DNA of 64,000 nt from Selenomonas sp963544755 (GTDB lineage: Bacteria; Bacillota; Negativicutes; Selenomonadales; Selenomonadaceae): positions 1 to 64,000 of the forward strand of contig CAUUGH010000003.1 of the NCBI GenBank assembly GCA_963544755.1, read 5' to 3'. The notes under the pieces were generated by a model. The model was not told where the DNA came from. It saw only the letters and a list, made by a program, of their open reading frames with translations, and did no database searches. Numbering within the stretch: the first letter of the stretch is position 1; each line of letters begins with the position of its first letter. The translations under genes and the position numbers were made by a program. Below are positions 43,724-52,092 of the stretch, piece after piece.

Positions 43724-44508
43724 TATGTCAAGACATCATGCAGGTGATGGAGCGCATCGCGCCGCGTCATTTAGCAGAAAGCTGGGATAACCCAGGACTT
43801 TTAATCGGCGCACCTACCGATGAAATAAAAAAAATCCTCGTCACACTTGACGTGCGTGAGGAAACTATAAAGCGTGCAATAAAGGATGGCTGCGATATGA
43901 TCATCACGCACCATCCTCTTATTTTTCGCGCTCTAACTGCTGTGCGTACGGACGATGCTACAGGGCGCAAGATAGCACGCCTTATAAAAGCAGGGATCGC
44001 CGTATTTGCCGCCCATACAAATCTAGACAGTGCAAGGGGCGGCGTAAACGATGTACTTGCCCAAAAACTAGGGCTTAATAAACTTATGCCGCTCGTACAA
44101 GACACCTCTGACAAAGCGGCAGGGCTCGGGCGCATCGGCACACTGAAAAAGGCGCTTTCTTTACAAGATTTCGCCGCACACATAAAAACACAGCTTAACA
44201 TCGCAACGCTTCGGCTCGTATGTGCAGGCGATCACGCTATCTGCTGCGTCGCGCTTTGCGGCGGCAGCGGTGCAGAGTTTATCGGCACTGCCGCAGCAAA
44301 AGGCGCCAGCGTCTATGTAACGGGCGACATAAAATATCACGACGCAGAACGTGCCGTAGGCTTAGGCATCCATTTGATAGATGCAGGACACTTTGCGACC
44401 GAGCAGCCGATTGTCGCCGCACTCGCCGCTCGTTTGACAGCAGAACTTACAACTAGCGTAGAAATCATTTCAGAAACAACATCTAGTGATTTTTTTCAAG
44501 TCTATTAA
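43717..44508 (+). CDS. Nif3-like dinuclear metal center protein
   Basis: 263 residues, the short form without the inserted PII-like domain found in Bacillus YqfO. ESWDNPGLLIG, MIITHHPLIF, VFAAHTNLDSARGGVNDVLA and the C-terminal GDIKYHDAERAVGLGIHLIDAGHFATE hold the metal-binding His, Asp and Glu residues. The biochemical role is still debated; GTP cyclohydrolase-like activity has been reported for relatives. The ATG at 43717 follows TGGAGGAAAA and overlaps the end of trmK. Confidence 0.92.
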   Translation: MVICQDIMQVMERIAPRHLAESWDNPGLLIGAPTDEIKKILVTLDVREETIKRAIKDGCDMIITHHPLIFRALTAVRTDDATGRKIARLIKAGIAVFAAHTNLDSARGGVNDVLAQKLGLNKLMPLVQDTSDKAAGLGRIGTLKKALSLQDFAAHIKTQLNIATLRLVCAGDHAICCVALCGGSGAEFIGTAAAKGASVYVTGDIKYHDAERAVGLGIHLIDAGHFATEQPIVAALAARLTAELTTSVEIISETTSSDFFQVY

Positions 44509-44559
44509 CAATATATGCGATTTTTACATCAAAAATGCTTTGTGTATGACTAAAATGAC

Positions 44560-44588
44560 TTGACAATTTATTAAGAAACCGGTATAAT
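44560..44588 (+). promoter_or_regulatory. promoter of rnpB
   Basis: Perfect TTGACA (44560-44565), 17 bases, perfect TATAAT (44583-44588). It may also drive the riboswitch and hydrolase gene downstream. Confidence 0.88.
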
Positions 44589-44603
44589 GATCGTGTTGTA
44601 AAT

Positions 44604-44966
44604 TTATTGAGCATCTGGGCAATCGCGGGCATTTTGTCTGAGGAAAGTCCGGGCTTCAAAGGGCAGCGTGCTGGATAACGTCCAGCGAGGGAAACCTTAG
44701 GGAAAGTGCTATAGAGATTTAGACCGCCAAAGAGTGCGAGCTCTTTTGGTAAGGGTGGAAAGGTGCGGTAAGAGCGCACCAGCAGTCAGGTGACTGGCTG
44801 GCTAGGTAAACCCCACGCGAAGCAAGACCAAATAGGGAAGGGATGAAGCGGCCCGCAGACCTTCCGGGTAGAGTCGCTTGAGCCGTCCGGCAACGGGCGG
44901 TCTAGATAAATGGTTGCCGCTGCTTTGTCAGTACAGAACCCGGCTTATAGGAAGCTCGATGAATAA
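44604..44966 (+). ncRNA. rnpB: RNase P RNA, bacterial class A
   Basis: The conserved blocks are clear: GAGGAAAGTCCGGGCTTC near the 5' end, GGAAAGTGC, CAGCAGTCAGGTGACTGGC, GGTAAACCCCACGCGAAGCA, and near the 3' end ACAGAACCCGGCTTATAGG. The terminal helix P1 can be formed by TTATTGAGC at the 5' end and GCTCGATGAATAA at the 3' end, which sets the borders to within a few bases. It is the catalytic RNA for tRNA 5' maturation. No terminator is visible before the riboswitch that starts about 30 bases later. Confidence 0.95.
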
Positions 44967-44996
44967 ACAACAAGAAGCTAATACGCATAAACAAAG

Positions 44997-45134
44997 AAAA
45001 GCCAAATCCAACTCAGGAGCGGGGGAACCATCGTTTGGGGTGAATTATGGTGCCTTTAGCGTCAAAAAGTGCATCAAAAGGGTATTCTCTTCCCTAACCC
45101 GTCAGCTAACCTCGTAGGCGAAATCAGAGAGGGA
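44997..45134 (+). ncRNA. c-di-AMP riboswitch (ydaO/yuaA type)
   Basis: Highly conserved ydaO segments are present: GGGGGAACCATCG followed by TTTGGGGTGAAT (45033-45044), then CTAACCCGTCAGCTAACCTC and GTAGGCG (45095-45120). In this class c-di-AMP binding lowers expression of the gene downstream, and NlpC/P60 wall hydrolases are among the most frequent targets, which is what follows here. No terminator hairpin separates it from the TTG start at 45143, and the ribosome site (GGGAG, 45131-45135) directly abuts the 3' end of the aptamer, so control of translation initiation is likely. Borders are approximate. Confidence 0.9.
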
Positions 45135-45142
45135 GTGTATAT

Positions 45143-45805
45143 TTGAGTAGAGTAATGCGTATTTTTGTACTCACCATGGTTTTGATGTGTGGTTGCTCTA
45201 TCGTAGGGGCTAGTGCCTTTCGTGTAGGTGATCAGGGAAGCGATGTAGCAGAGATTCAAGGACGCTTGGCAAGTCTTGGGTATGATGTAGCGGCAGACGG
45301 CGAGTTTGGACCTGCAACGGCTGAGGCGGTAAAAGCATTTCAGAGTGCAAACGGGCTTGAAGTGGATGGGCTTGTTGGCTCTGACACCTATGCGGCGCTT
45401 TTAGGAAAGGCTATGCCGCAAGTAAGCCGTGGCGCAAACTACATTTCGCGCCGTATCATCCAAGAATCCATGCAGTACCTAGGCGTGCCTTATGTATTTG
45501 GCGGCACCTCGCCTGGTGGCTTTGACTGCTCTGGCTATGTGCGCTATGTATTTGCGAACGCTGGCGTTTACCTGCCGAGGACGGCAGATGAACAGTTTGA
45601 GATCGGTACTCCTGTTTCGACAGAGGAGCTTATCGCAGGCGATCTCGTCTTCTTTTCGACCTACACCTATGGTGCATCACACGTTGGCATCTATCTTGGC
45701 GACGGTAGCTTCATCAATGCCTCGTCGAGCCGCGGCGTGGCTATTGATTCACTCTATGACTCTTACTGGGGGTCCTGCTATATCGGGGCTAGGAGAGTCA
45801 TGTGA
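45143..45805 (+). CDS. secreted NlpC/P60 endopeptidase with peptidoglycan-binding domain
   Basis: 220 residues from a TTG behind GGGAG. A signal peptide (VMRIFVLTMVLMCGCSIVGASA) is followed by a PG_binding_1 domain (GDQGSDVAEIQGRLASLGYDV ... GLVGSDTYAALLG) and an NlpC/P60 domain. Catalytic Cys is in GGFDCSGYVRYVF, His in ASHVGIYLG; the third polar residue lies in FINASSSRGV. It should cut peptide stems of the wall. Control by the c-di-AMP riboswitch links wall turnover to this messenger, as in Bacillus. A terminator follows. Confidence 0.95.
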   Translation: MSRVMRIFVLTMVLMCGCSIVGASAFRVGDQGSDVAEIQGRLASLGYDVAADGEFGPATAEAVKAFQSANGLEVDGLVGSDTYAALLGKAMPQVSRGANYISRRIIQESMQYLGVPYVFGGTSPGGFDCSGYVRYVFANAGVYLPRTADEQFEIGTPVSTEELIAGDLVFFSTYTYGASHVGIYLGDGSFINASSSRGVAIDSLYDSYWGSCYIGARRVM

Positions 45806-45841
45806 TTTAAAAAAACACAGAAACACACTGTATTACCAAAA

Positions 45842-45871
45842 AGGGAGGCATCTAATGCCTCCTCTTTTTTT
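45842..45871 (+). terminator. intrinsic terminator after the NlpC/P60 gene
   Basis: GGAGGCAT, a three-base loop and ATGCCTCC, then TCTTTTTTT. Confidence 0.9.
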
Positions 45872-45922
45872 GCCTAATTTTTCCCTTACATATTGAGTTC
45901 CTACAGATTCTTTAAGTCAATA

Positions 45923-46336
45923 TCAGTCGTCCTCTTCATCTAACTTTCGCAAAGCCTCTTCGCCAAATATACTTCTAATCTTTTCCTGCGCCTTCTTCTT
46001 GATCTCTTCTGTAATATACATCTGTGCCAACATAATCGCCATGCCGAGAGCCAGTGCATCGTCTGCATAGCCTGCAACCGGCGTAAAATCAGGGATGAGA
46101 TCAAGCGGCGAAATGAGATAGCCAAGCGCCCCGTAAATGGCCGCCTTCACCTTAGCTGGGCACTCAGGTGACTGTGCGACATAAAAAAGCTGCAGCGCTT
46201 TATAAATCAGTTTTGCCCCTATGGCAGCCACATTGTCTTGGATCTTCTCCCAAAGCCCCTTCTCCGTATAATGCTTCTCGAATTTCCCCATGTCAATATT
46301 GTTCAAATCTTCCGCATTTACATTTTTCCACAACAT
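45923..46336 (-). CDS. DUF1232 (YkvA-like) membrane-associated protein
   Basis: 137 residues from the ATG at 46336, chosen for GGAGGG eight bases upstream. The core KVKAAIYGALGYLISPLDLIPDFTPVAGYADDALALGMAI is the DUF1232 signature (SPxDLIPD). One or two hydrophobic helices; function unknown. It is convergent with the NlpC/P60 gene across the terminator. Confidence 0.88.
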   Translation of the reverse strand: MLWKNVNAEDLNNIDMGKFEKHYTEKGLWEKIQDNVAAIGAKLIYKALQLFYVAQSPECPAKVKAAIYGALGYLISPLDLIPDFTPVAGYADDALALGMAIMLAQMYITEEIKKKAQEKIRSIFGEEALRKLDEEDD

Positions 46337-46403
46337 ATTTTTCCCTCCGCAATCAATAGTTTGCGCTAAATATTTCTTGCATCTTACCTGAAAGCCCAAG
46401 AGG

Positions 46404-46700
46404 TCAAGCACCAAGGGCTAAGATCGCTTGGTAACTTTCATCTAAGGCCAGCGCACAATGTCTAGGAAGTAGACGTTTGTGCGTGTATTTTACATGGAAA
46501 ATTTCTATATATTTCGCTCCTTTCCTGCCGCAAGAACACTTCTTTTGAAATTTTTCTTTCCTAAAAATATTTGCTTGCGCCGTGCAGCCGCGTGTGAAGG
46601 ATTTCTTTTGCGTCAGCGGTGCAACCTTTTCTATGGGCACACGCTCACAGATGATTTCGATCTCATCGTCAAAGAGTACAGTGGAAACGAGGATTTTCAC
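46404..46700 (-). CDS. possible small hypothetical protein with cysteine pairs
   Basis: A 98-residue frame starting GTG at 46700: MKILVSTVLFDDEIEIICER, then a Lys-rich part with a Cys pair (KKCSCGRKG) and ALDESYQAILALGA. An AGGAGG (minus strand, 46716-46721) lies 15 bases upstream, which is longer than ideal. No family is recognised. It precedes the DUF1232 gene on the same strand. The rest of the 46.4-46.87 kb interval shows nothing else I can name. Confidence 0.35.
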   Translation of the reverse strand: MKILVSTVLFDDEIEIICERVPIEKVAPLTQKKSFTRGCTAQANIFRKEKFQKKCSCGRKGAKYIEIFHVKYTHKRLLPRHCALALDESYQAILALGA

Positions 46701-46867
46701 GATTTATGAAAAGATCCTCCTGTGCAGTTGTCGTATGCTCTTTTATTCTAACATAATCTCATCGCGTTGGCATCTTGCGTGTGCGCTACACAAAAATTGA
46801 CAAGCAAACAGAAACTTGTTATTCTATGCGTGAAAAATACGCTGCTTCTTTAGGGAGGGTATCCTTC

Positions 46868-48319
46868 TTGGAAATTAAAGTCTTAGCATACTTTTTAGGT
46901 CGCATCGCGCAGGCAGAAGGGGTGATTTTCCTCGTGCCGCTTGCCGTTTCTTTGTATTGTGCCGAATCTGCGGCAGCGGCGCTTTTTTTTGCCGGCGTTT
47001 TAAGCTTGGCGCTAGGTACGGCACTTCGCTTCTATGGCAAGGCGGCAGGTGAGCGGCTAACACTTAAAGAAGGCATCGCCATCACAGGCGTCGGCTGGCT
47101 TTTGGCGACCTTTCTTGGTATGCTGCCGTATCTTCTTGGCGGCTATTTGGGTTTTTTAGATGGCATCTTTGAAAGCATATCGGGCTTTACAGGTACGGGT
47201 GCGACGGTTATCACGGACATTGAGGCATTAGCGCAGGGAATTTTACTTTGGCGAAGTCTTACGCATTGGCTAGGCGGTCTTGGCATTATCGTTATATTCA
47301 TCGCCCTTTTACCTGCTACAGGACAAAGCACCATCACTATGTATAACGCCGAATCAAGCGCACAAGGCTCCGAGCGCGTCTTGCCGCGGCTCAAAGATTT
47401 GACGAGCGTACTTTTTCGCATCTATGTTGTCCTTACAACTATCGCCTTTTGCACCTTTTTCCTCTGCGGCATGAGTGCGCTTGACGCTCTAAACCACGCG
47501 ATGTCTACCATCGGTACAGGGGGCTTTTCAACCTACAACAATAGCGCGGCGCATTTTCATAGCCCTGCCATTGAAATATTCATGTCGCTCTTTATGTTTA
47601 TTGCAGGCGGCAGCTTTGGGCTTTACTATCGTGTCTATAAGAAAGGACCACAGCTTCTTTGGCAAAATTCTGAATTTAAGGCATATTTTGCTATAGTCTT
47701 TGGTGCAGTACTGCTTATCGGAGCAAATCTCTTTTACCACGGACTTTATAATGTGCCGGACGCCTTGCGCTTTGCGCTTTTTCAGGCGACCTCTCTTTCT
47801 ACGACAGGCTTTGTGTCTGCCGACTATGAAGCATGGCCGGGCTTTTCTAAGAGCATTTTGCTGCTTCTCATGCTCTCTGGTGGCTGCGTCGGCTCAACGG
47901 CGGCAGGGCTTAAGATCTCGCGCATCCTGCTGCTCTTTCGCATGGTGAGCATGATCGTATTAGAAAAACTTCATCCGCGTGTTGCGACGCCGGTGCGCCT
48001 TAACGGCGGGCCGGTAGATGAAGCAACGCTTCACCGAACGGCGGCATTTTTCTTCCTCTACGTCATATCTATCGCTTTTTTTGCCCTGCTCATGACCGCA
48101 GACAACATCAAGACATTTGACGCTATCGGTATCAGCGTGACGACAGTTGGCTGCATAGGACCTGCTTTTGGTATCGCAGGCGCGACAGAAAACTATGCAG
48201 GGCTGTCTGATTTTACGAAAAGCATCCTCTGCTTTGCCATGCTGCTCGGCAGACTGGAATTTTTCACGCTGCTGGTTATGTTTTGCCCATCTTTTTGGCT
48301 TTCTAAGAAAAATTGGTAA
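46868..48319 (+). CDS. trkH: Trk/Ktr-type potassium transporter membrane subunit
   Basis: 483 residues from a TTG at 46868, with GGGAGGG eight bases upstream; an ATG at 46775 lacks such a site. It has about ten membrane helices and the four pore loops: SGFTGTGATV, STIGTGGFSTY, TSLSTTGFVSA and TTVGCIGPAFG, each with the Gly of the K+ filter. Its partner, a TrkA/KtrA RCK protein, is not in the window. K+ uptake systems of this kind are c-di-AMP targets in other Firmicutes. Repeat copy I follows. Confidence 0.93.
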   Translation: MEIKVLAYFLGRIAQAEGVIFLVPLAVSLYCAESAAAALFFAGVLSLALGTALRFYGKAAGERLTLKEGIAITGVGWLLATFLGMLPYLLGGYLGFLDGIFESISGFTGTGATVITDIEALAQGILLWRSLTHWLGGLGIIVIFIALLPATGQSTITMYNAESSAQGSERVLPRLKDLTSVLFRIYVVLTTIAFCTFFLCGMSALDALNHAMSTIGTGGFSTYNNSAAHFHSPAIEIFMSLFMFIAGGSFGLYYRVYKKGPQLLWQNSEFKAYFAIVFGAVLLIGANLFYHGLYNVPDALRFALFQATSLSTTGFVSADYEAWPGFSKSILLLLMLSGGCVGSTAAGLKISRILLLFRMVSMIVLEKLHPRVATPVRLNGGPVDEATLHRTAAFFFLYVISIAFFALLMTADNIKTFDAIGISVTTVGCIGPAFGIAGATENYAGLSDFTKSILCFAMLLGRLEFFTLLVMFCPSFWLSKKNW

Positions 48320-48373
48320 ACGCACACAGTGTATTTTGCAGCTGTTATTTATAGAAAAATCATTAAAATATGT

Positions 48374-48485
48374 CAATGATAAAATAAAGTCGCTTAGATT
48401 TGTGTATCTGCGCTGTATTTGTTGGCGATAAGAAAAGAGCGTAGAGGCGTGCAGATAGCGGCTGAATTTATTAGTGACTTCTTAA
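48374..48485 (+). repeat. dispersed palindromic repeat, copy I (long form)
   Basis: CAATGATAAAATAAAGTCGC ... GGCTGAATTTATTAGTGACTT, then CTTAA. The interior AGAAAAGAGCGTAGAGG is shared with copy H. It sits between trkH and the LacI-type regulator. Confidence 0.83.
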
Positions 48486-48489
48486 TCTG

Positions 48490-48521
48490 TTGACAATAAT
48501 TATTATGAAAGGTAATATAAT
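48490..48521 (+). promoter_or_regulatory. promoter of the LacI-type regulator
   Basis: TTGACA at 48490-48495, then TAATATAAT: TAATAT at 17 bases or TATAAT at 20 bases. A leader of about 120 bases follows, in which GGCTAA (48556) can pair with TTAGCC (48592). Confidence 0.6.
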
Positions 48522-48645
48522 GTATGCTGTATCTTACAAGAAGCGAGGATGCGACGGGCTAAGGAAAGCTTTCTAAAGCTGGCACGTTTAGCCAAAAGAG
48601 AGCTTTTAAGCATCAAAGGGAATTTATGAGCTTAGGGGGATATAC

Positions 48646-49662
48646 ATGGAACGCAAAGTAACTATTCAAGACATTGCAATACTTGCTGACGTTTCTAAAA
48701 GCACGGTTTCGCGCTACTTAAACCAAGGCTATGTAAGTGAAGAAAAAGCTGCGCGTATCCAACAAGCGATCCAAGTGACGGGATTTCGCTCTAATGCCTT
48801 CGCTAGACGTTTGAAAGCGAAAAAGAGCGGCATGATCGGCATCGTCATGGCGCGTGTCGATTCTTATACGGGTGCTAAGATGCTCTTAGGACTTACAAAA
48901 GCATTGTGCGAAGTGGGTTGTCAAACACTCTTTCAAACCTCATTTCTTAACTTTACAAGTGAATTAGAAAATATCAAACACCTGGCAGAGCGTGGTGCAG
49001 ACGGTATTATCGTAGATTCTATTGGTATTACAGACGAACATATCGCACTGGTAAAAATGCTAAAAGAGCGAGATATTCCCGTGCTTTTTATCGGACAGCA
49101 GCATGAAAAGGTGACATATATCAAGGTCGATGACTTCGGTGCAGGGCGTATGCTCGGCGACTATATAAGACGTATGGAGCATGAACGCGTCGTATTCGTA
49201 GGCGTTAGAGAAAAAGATCATGCCGTAGGTGTCGAGCGCAAAGGCGGCTTTGTTGAGGTATTTACGCGCGCAAATCGTGGCGCTAGTGTAAATTTTGTAG
49301 AAACAGGCTTTAGCTTTCAGATGGCATATGAAAAGAGCGAGGAAATCTTATCTTATCGTCCGAGTGCCATCGTCTGCGCGACAGATGGGATGGCATTTGG
49401 CGTTTTGCGTGCGCTGCATGAAAAAGGCATCGCCGTGCCGAGCGAAATTTCTGTCGTTGGCTTTGGCGGCTATGATACAGGCTCAGTGACCTATCCGCCG
49501 CTTACGACCGTTGCCTTTGACTATGAAGCGCTTGGCAGACGTGCTGCAAAAATGCTTCTAAAGATGTTAAAAGAAGAACACGCCATATCTGTCGGCGACT
49601 TTCCGGCTCGGCTTATCGAGCGTGACAGCGTAGGTAAGGCACCTTGTAAAAGTGAGAAATAA
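48646..49662 (+). CDS. LacI-family transcriptional regulator
   Basis: 338 residues. The N-terminal helix-turn-helix and hinge VTIQDIAILADVSKSTVSRYLNQGYVSEEKAARI ... NAFARRLKAKKSGMIGIVMAR is typical. The effector domain is of the periplasmic-binding-protein type (FVGVREKDHAVGVERKGGFVEV; AIVCATDGMAFGVLRAL; VVGFGGYDTGSVTYPPLTTV). It most resembles sugar regulators, but no sugar genes adjoin it: trkH lies before and the osmolyte transporter after. The target is unknown; the GH32 pair or glycogen genes are far away. The ATG at 48646 follows GGGGGAT. Confidence 0.9.
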   Translation: MERKVTIQDIAILADVSKSTVSRYLNQGYVSEEKAARIQQAIQVTGFRSNAFARRLKAKKSGMIGIVMARVDSYTGAKMLLGLTKALCEVGCQTLFQTSFLNFTSELENIKHLAERGADGIIVDSIGITDEHIALVKMLKERDIPVLFIGQQHEKVTYIKVDDFGAGRMLGDYIRRMEHERVVFVGVREKDHAVGVERKGGFVEVFTRANRGASVNFVETGFSFQMAYEKSEEILSYRPSAIVCATDGMAFGVLRALHEKGIAVPSEISVVGFGGYDTGSVTYPPLTTVAFDYEALGRRAAKMLLKMLKEEHAISVGDFPARLIERDSVGKAPCKSEK

Positions 49663-49708
49663 GCAAAAAATCCGCATCAAAGCCTAGGCATAGACGCGGA
49701 TTTTTTGC
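49663..49708 (+). terminator. intrinsic terminator after the LacI-type gene
   Basis: GCAAAAAATCCGC and GCGGATTTTTTGC form a perfect 13-pair stem. It begins directly after the stop codon. Confidence 0.9.
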
Positions 49709-49734
49709 TTATTGCAGGTGCAGGTAATTTTCCT

Positions 49735-49765
49735 AAAGACATATAAATGTCTTTTGTGTTACAAT
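49735..49765 (+). promoter_or_regulatory. -10 element with a palindromic operator-like site before the osmolyte transporter
   Basis: AAAGACAT-ATAA-ATGTCTTT (49735-49754) is a perfect 8+8 palindrome. It covers the place of a -35 box for the TACAAT at 49760-49765, where no good -35 is seen. This fits binding of a dimeric regulator. Confidence 0.5.
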
Positions 49766-49809
49766 GAGCGTGCAATAAATAAATGATTATTATTTCAAGG
49801 AGGAATTTG

Positions 49810-51348
49810 ATGCTCTCAGAGATGATAAGGCTTTTTCAAGAACGTAGCGATTTTTTTCTACAACTTACATTAGAGCATATTGCCATATCTTTGGTGGCGA
49901 TCATTTTTGCTATCTTACTAGGTGGCGCACTGGGCATTTTGATCGCTGAGATTGATCGCATAGCACAGCCGACGCTGATTATCGTAAACTTTCTCTACAC
50001 GATCCCCTCGATTGCCATGTTTGGCTTTTTACTGCCCTTTTCAGGCATTGGCAATACGACAGCGATCATCGCTTTGACGCTTTATGCACTCTTGCCGATG
50101 GTTAAAAATACGCATACAGGGCTAAAAAATGTAGATCCGCTCCTTATTGAGGCGGCGGTCGGCATGGGATCGACGCGACTACAGGTCTTGCGGCGCATCG
50201 CTTTGCCGTTGGCTATGCCTGTTATCTTAGCCGGTATACGCAATATGACGACGATGACTATAGCACTCGCCGGCATTGCATCTTTTATCGGTGCAGGCGG
50301 TCTTGGCGTCGCCATCTATCGCGGCATCACGATAAATAATGCCTCACTCGCCTTTGACGGTGCGCTTCTTATAGCCATCTTGGCGCTTCTTGCCGATAGC
50401 GCTCTGGCAAAGCTGGAAAAGCGCTCTTTTCGCCGTCAAAGCAGCACGAAAAAACGCACATGGCGAAAAGCGGCGGCGGCAATTTTCGCACTCATCATAA
50501 TAGGCGGCATCTATGGCTTTTTTGTCAATACGCGCAGCGCTGTTATCCGCATCGCGACAAAGCCGATGACCGAGCAGCTAATTTTAGGCGAAATGCTAAA
50601 ATTCGTCATCGAGCAAGACAGCAATTTGCAAGTCGCCCTGACACCCGGTGTGGGCGGCGGCACGTCAAACATCATGCCGGCGATGCAAAACGGTGCTTTT
50701 GACATCTACCCTGAGTATACAGGGACCGGTTGGCTAAAAGTCTTGAAGCGCACGGACGCTTACGATGAATCACGCTTTTTAGAGCTAAAAGAAGAATATA
50801 GCAAACGCTATCAGATGCAGTGGCTGGGCATGACAGGCTTTAACGATACCTACGGAATATTGGTGCGCCGCGATCTTGCTGACAAGTACCAACTAAAGAC
50901 CTATTCCGATCTCGCTCGCGTTGCCGACAAAATGAATTTTGGGGCGCAGTACGACTTTTTTGAGAGAGAGGATGGCTTTGGGGCGATGTGCAAAGCCTAC
51001 GGCATCAATTTTGCCTCGACCGTAGATTTGGACATAGGGCTTAAATATCAAGCGTTAGATGAAGGAAAGCTCGACAGCCTGATTGTCTTTACGACAGACG
51101 GACGTTTGTCGAAGGCAAATGGTGTTGTATTAGAAGATGATAAAAAATTTTTCACATCCTACGAATGTGGTATGATCGTGCGTGAAGCCGTACTTTTAGA
51201 GCATCCGGAGCTTTACGGCCTGTTAGAGCGCTTTGAAGGGCTAATCTCAGAAAGCGAGATGTCTAAGATGAATGATGCCGTCGAGTCCGGCGGCGAGGAG
51301 CCGCGCACGGTTGCACGTCGCTTCTTAGAGGAAAAGGGGGTGCTTTAA
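49810..51348 (+). CDS. osmoprotectant ABC transporter: permease fused to substrate-binding domain (OpuF type)
   Basis: 512 residues from the ATG at 49810 behind AAGGAGG. The first 210 residues are an OpuB/OpuC-like permease with the EAA loop (EAAVGMGSTRLQVLRRIALP) and SFIGAGGLGVAIYRGI. After one more membrane helix (AAAAIFALIIIGGIYGFF) comes a type II glycine-betaine/choline-binding domain: RIATKPMTEQLILGEMLK, GGTSNIMPAMQNGAFDIYPEYTG, GFNDTYGILVRRDLADKY. The binding domain is tethered outside the membrane. The transporter should import betaine, choline or similar solutes. The stop overlaps the ATPase start. Confidence 0.92.
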   Translation: MLSEMIRLFQERSDFFLQLTLEHIAISLVAIIFAILLGGALGILIAEIDRIAQPTLIIVNFLYTIPSIAMFGFLLPFSGIGNTTAIIALTLYALLPMVKNTHTGLKNVDPLLIEAAVGMGSTRLQVLRRIALPLAMPVILAGIRNMTTMTIALAGIASFIGAGGLGVAIYRGITINNASLAFDGALLIAILALLADSALAKLEKRSFRRQSSTKKRTWRKAAAAIFALIIIGGIYGFFVNTRSAVIRIATKPMTEQLILGEMLKFVIEQDSNLQVALTPGVGGGTSNIMPAMQNGAFDIYPEYTGTGWLKVLKRTDAYDESRFLELKEEYSKRYQMQWLGMTGFNDTYGILVRRDLADKYQLKTYSDLARVADKMNFGAQYDFFEREDGFGAMCKAYGINFASTVDLDIGLKYQALDEGKLDSLIVFTTDGRLSKANGVVLEDDKKFFTSYECGMIVREAVLLEHPELYGLLERFEGLISESEMSKMNDAVESGGEEPRTVARRFLEEKGVL

Positions 51349-52076
51349 TGAGTGATGTCATTACCTTTCAAGGTGTCTGCAAAACATATAAGGACACACA
51401 AAAAGAAGCTATTTGCGATCTGAGCCTTTCTATAAAAGCCGGTGAGTTCATCACAGTCCTCGGTGCCTCAGGCGGCGGCAAGACGACGTTTCTAAAGATG
51501 ATTAACGGTCTTATAGAGCCGACGGCAGGAGAAATAACGGTACTTGGTGAAAATCTAAGAGCAACAGATCTTGTAAAGCTTCGCCGTAAGATCGGCTATG
51601 CCATCCAAGGTAGCGTACTATTTCCACACCTTACAGTCGAAGAAAATATTTCCTATGTGCCGCATCTTTTGAATAAAAGTGATAAAAAGCGCACCCGTGC
51701 GGCGGCCTTAAATTGGCTGGAAATTGTCGGTCTTAGCCAAGATCTTAGCGCACGCTACCCCATAGAGCTTTCCGGCGGTCAACAGCAGCGTGTCGGCATC
51801 GCTCGCGCGTTAGCGGCATCGCCCGAGCTTTTGCTGATGGATGAGCCTTTTGGCGCAGTTGATGCACTCTTAAAAAGCCAGCTGCAAGAAGAAATTCGCG
51901 CCATTTACACTCGCGGCGATCTTACGATCGTCTTCGTCACGCACGATGTCGAAGAAGCCTTGCGCCTTGGCACGCGCGTTCTTATCTTAAAAGATGGGCG
52001 CATCGAGCAATTTGCAGCACCGGCAGTTATCAAAAAGCAGCCGGCGACAGACTTCGTGCGAAAGCTACTTAAATAA
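51348..52076 (+). CDS. osmoprotectant ABC transporter ATP-binding protein
   Basis: 242 residues. Walker A VLGASGGGKTTFLKMINGL, Q-loop AIQGSVLFPHLTVEEN, signature LSGGQQQRVGIARALA, Walker B LLLMDEPFGAVDA and the H-loop FVTHDVEEALRLGTRV are complete. There is no C-terminal CBS pair, unlike OpuCA, so the CBS-based ionic or c-di-AMP sensing known there is missing. Its start overlaps the stop of the permease gene (TAATG), so both are made together. Confidence 0.92.
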   Translation: MSDVITFQGVCKTYKDTQKEAICDLSLSIKAGEFITVLGASGGGKTTFLKMINGLIEPTAGEITVLGENLRATDLVKLRRKIGYAIQGSVLFPHLTVEENISYVPHLLNKSDKKRTRAAALNWLEIVGLSQDLSARYPIELSGGQQQRVGIARALAASPELLLMDEPFGAVDALLKSQLQEEIRAIYTRGDLTIVFVTHDVEEALRLGTRVLILKDGRIEQFAAPAVIKKQPATDFVRKLLK

Positions 52077-52092
52077 GGAAAATTCATCTGTT

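Noticed and set aside
44878..45117. 79-codon frame from TTG-like start over the end of rnpB
   Set aside because: It lies over conserved RNase P RNA and riboswitch sequence; the bases are explained by RNA conservation.
46479..46800. Two plus-strand short frames opposite the possible 98-residue protein
   Set aside because: They overlap each other in different frames and have no ribosome sites; the minus-strand frame is the better, though still uncertain, choice.
48646..49662. LacI-type gene as a dedicated sucrose regulator for the GH32 pair
   Set aside because: The genes are 35 kb apart, the GH32 proteins lack the nucleophile, and no sucrose transporter is present; the link would be a guess.
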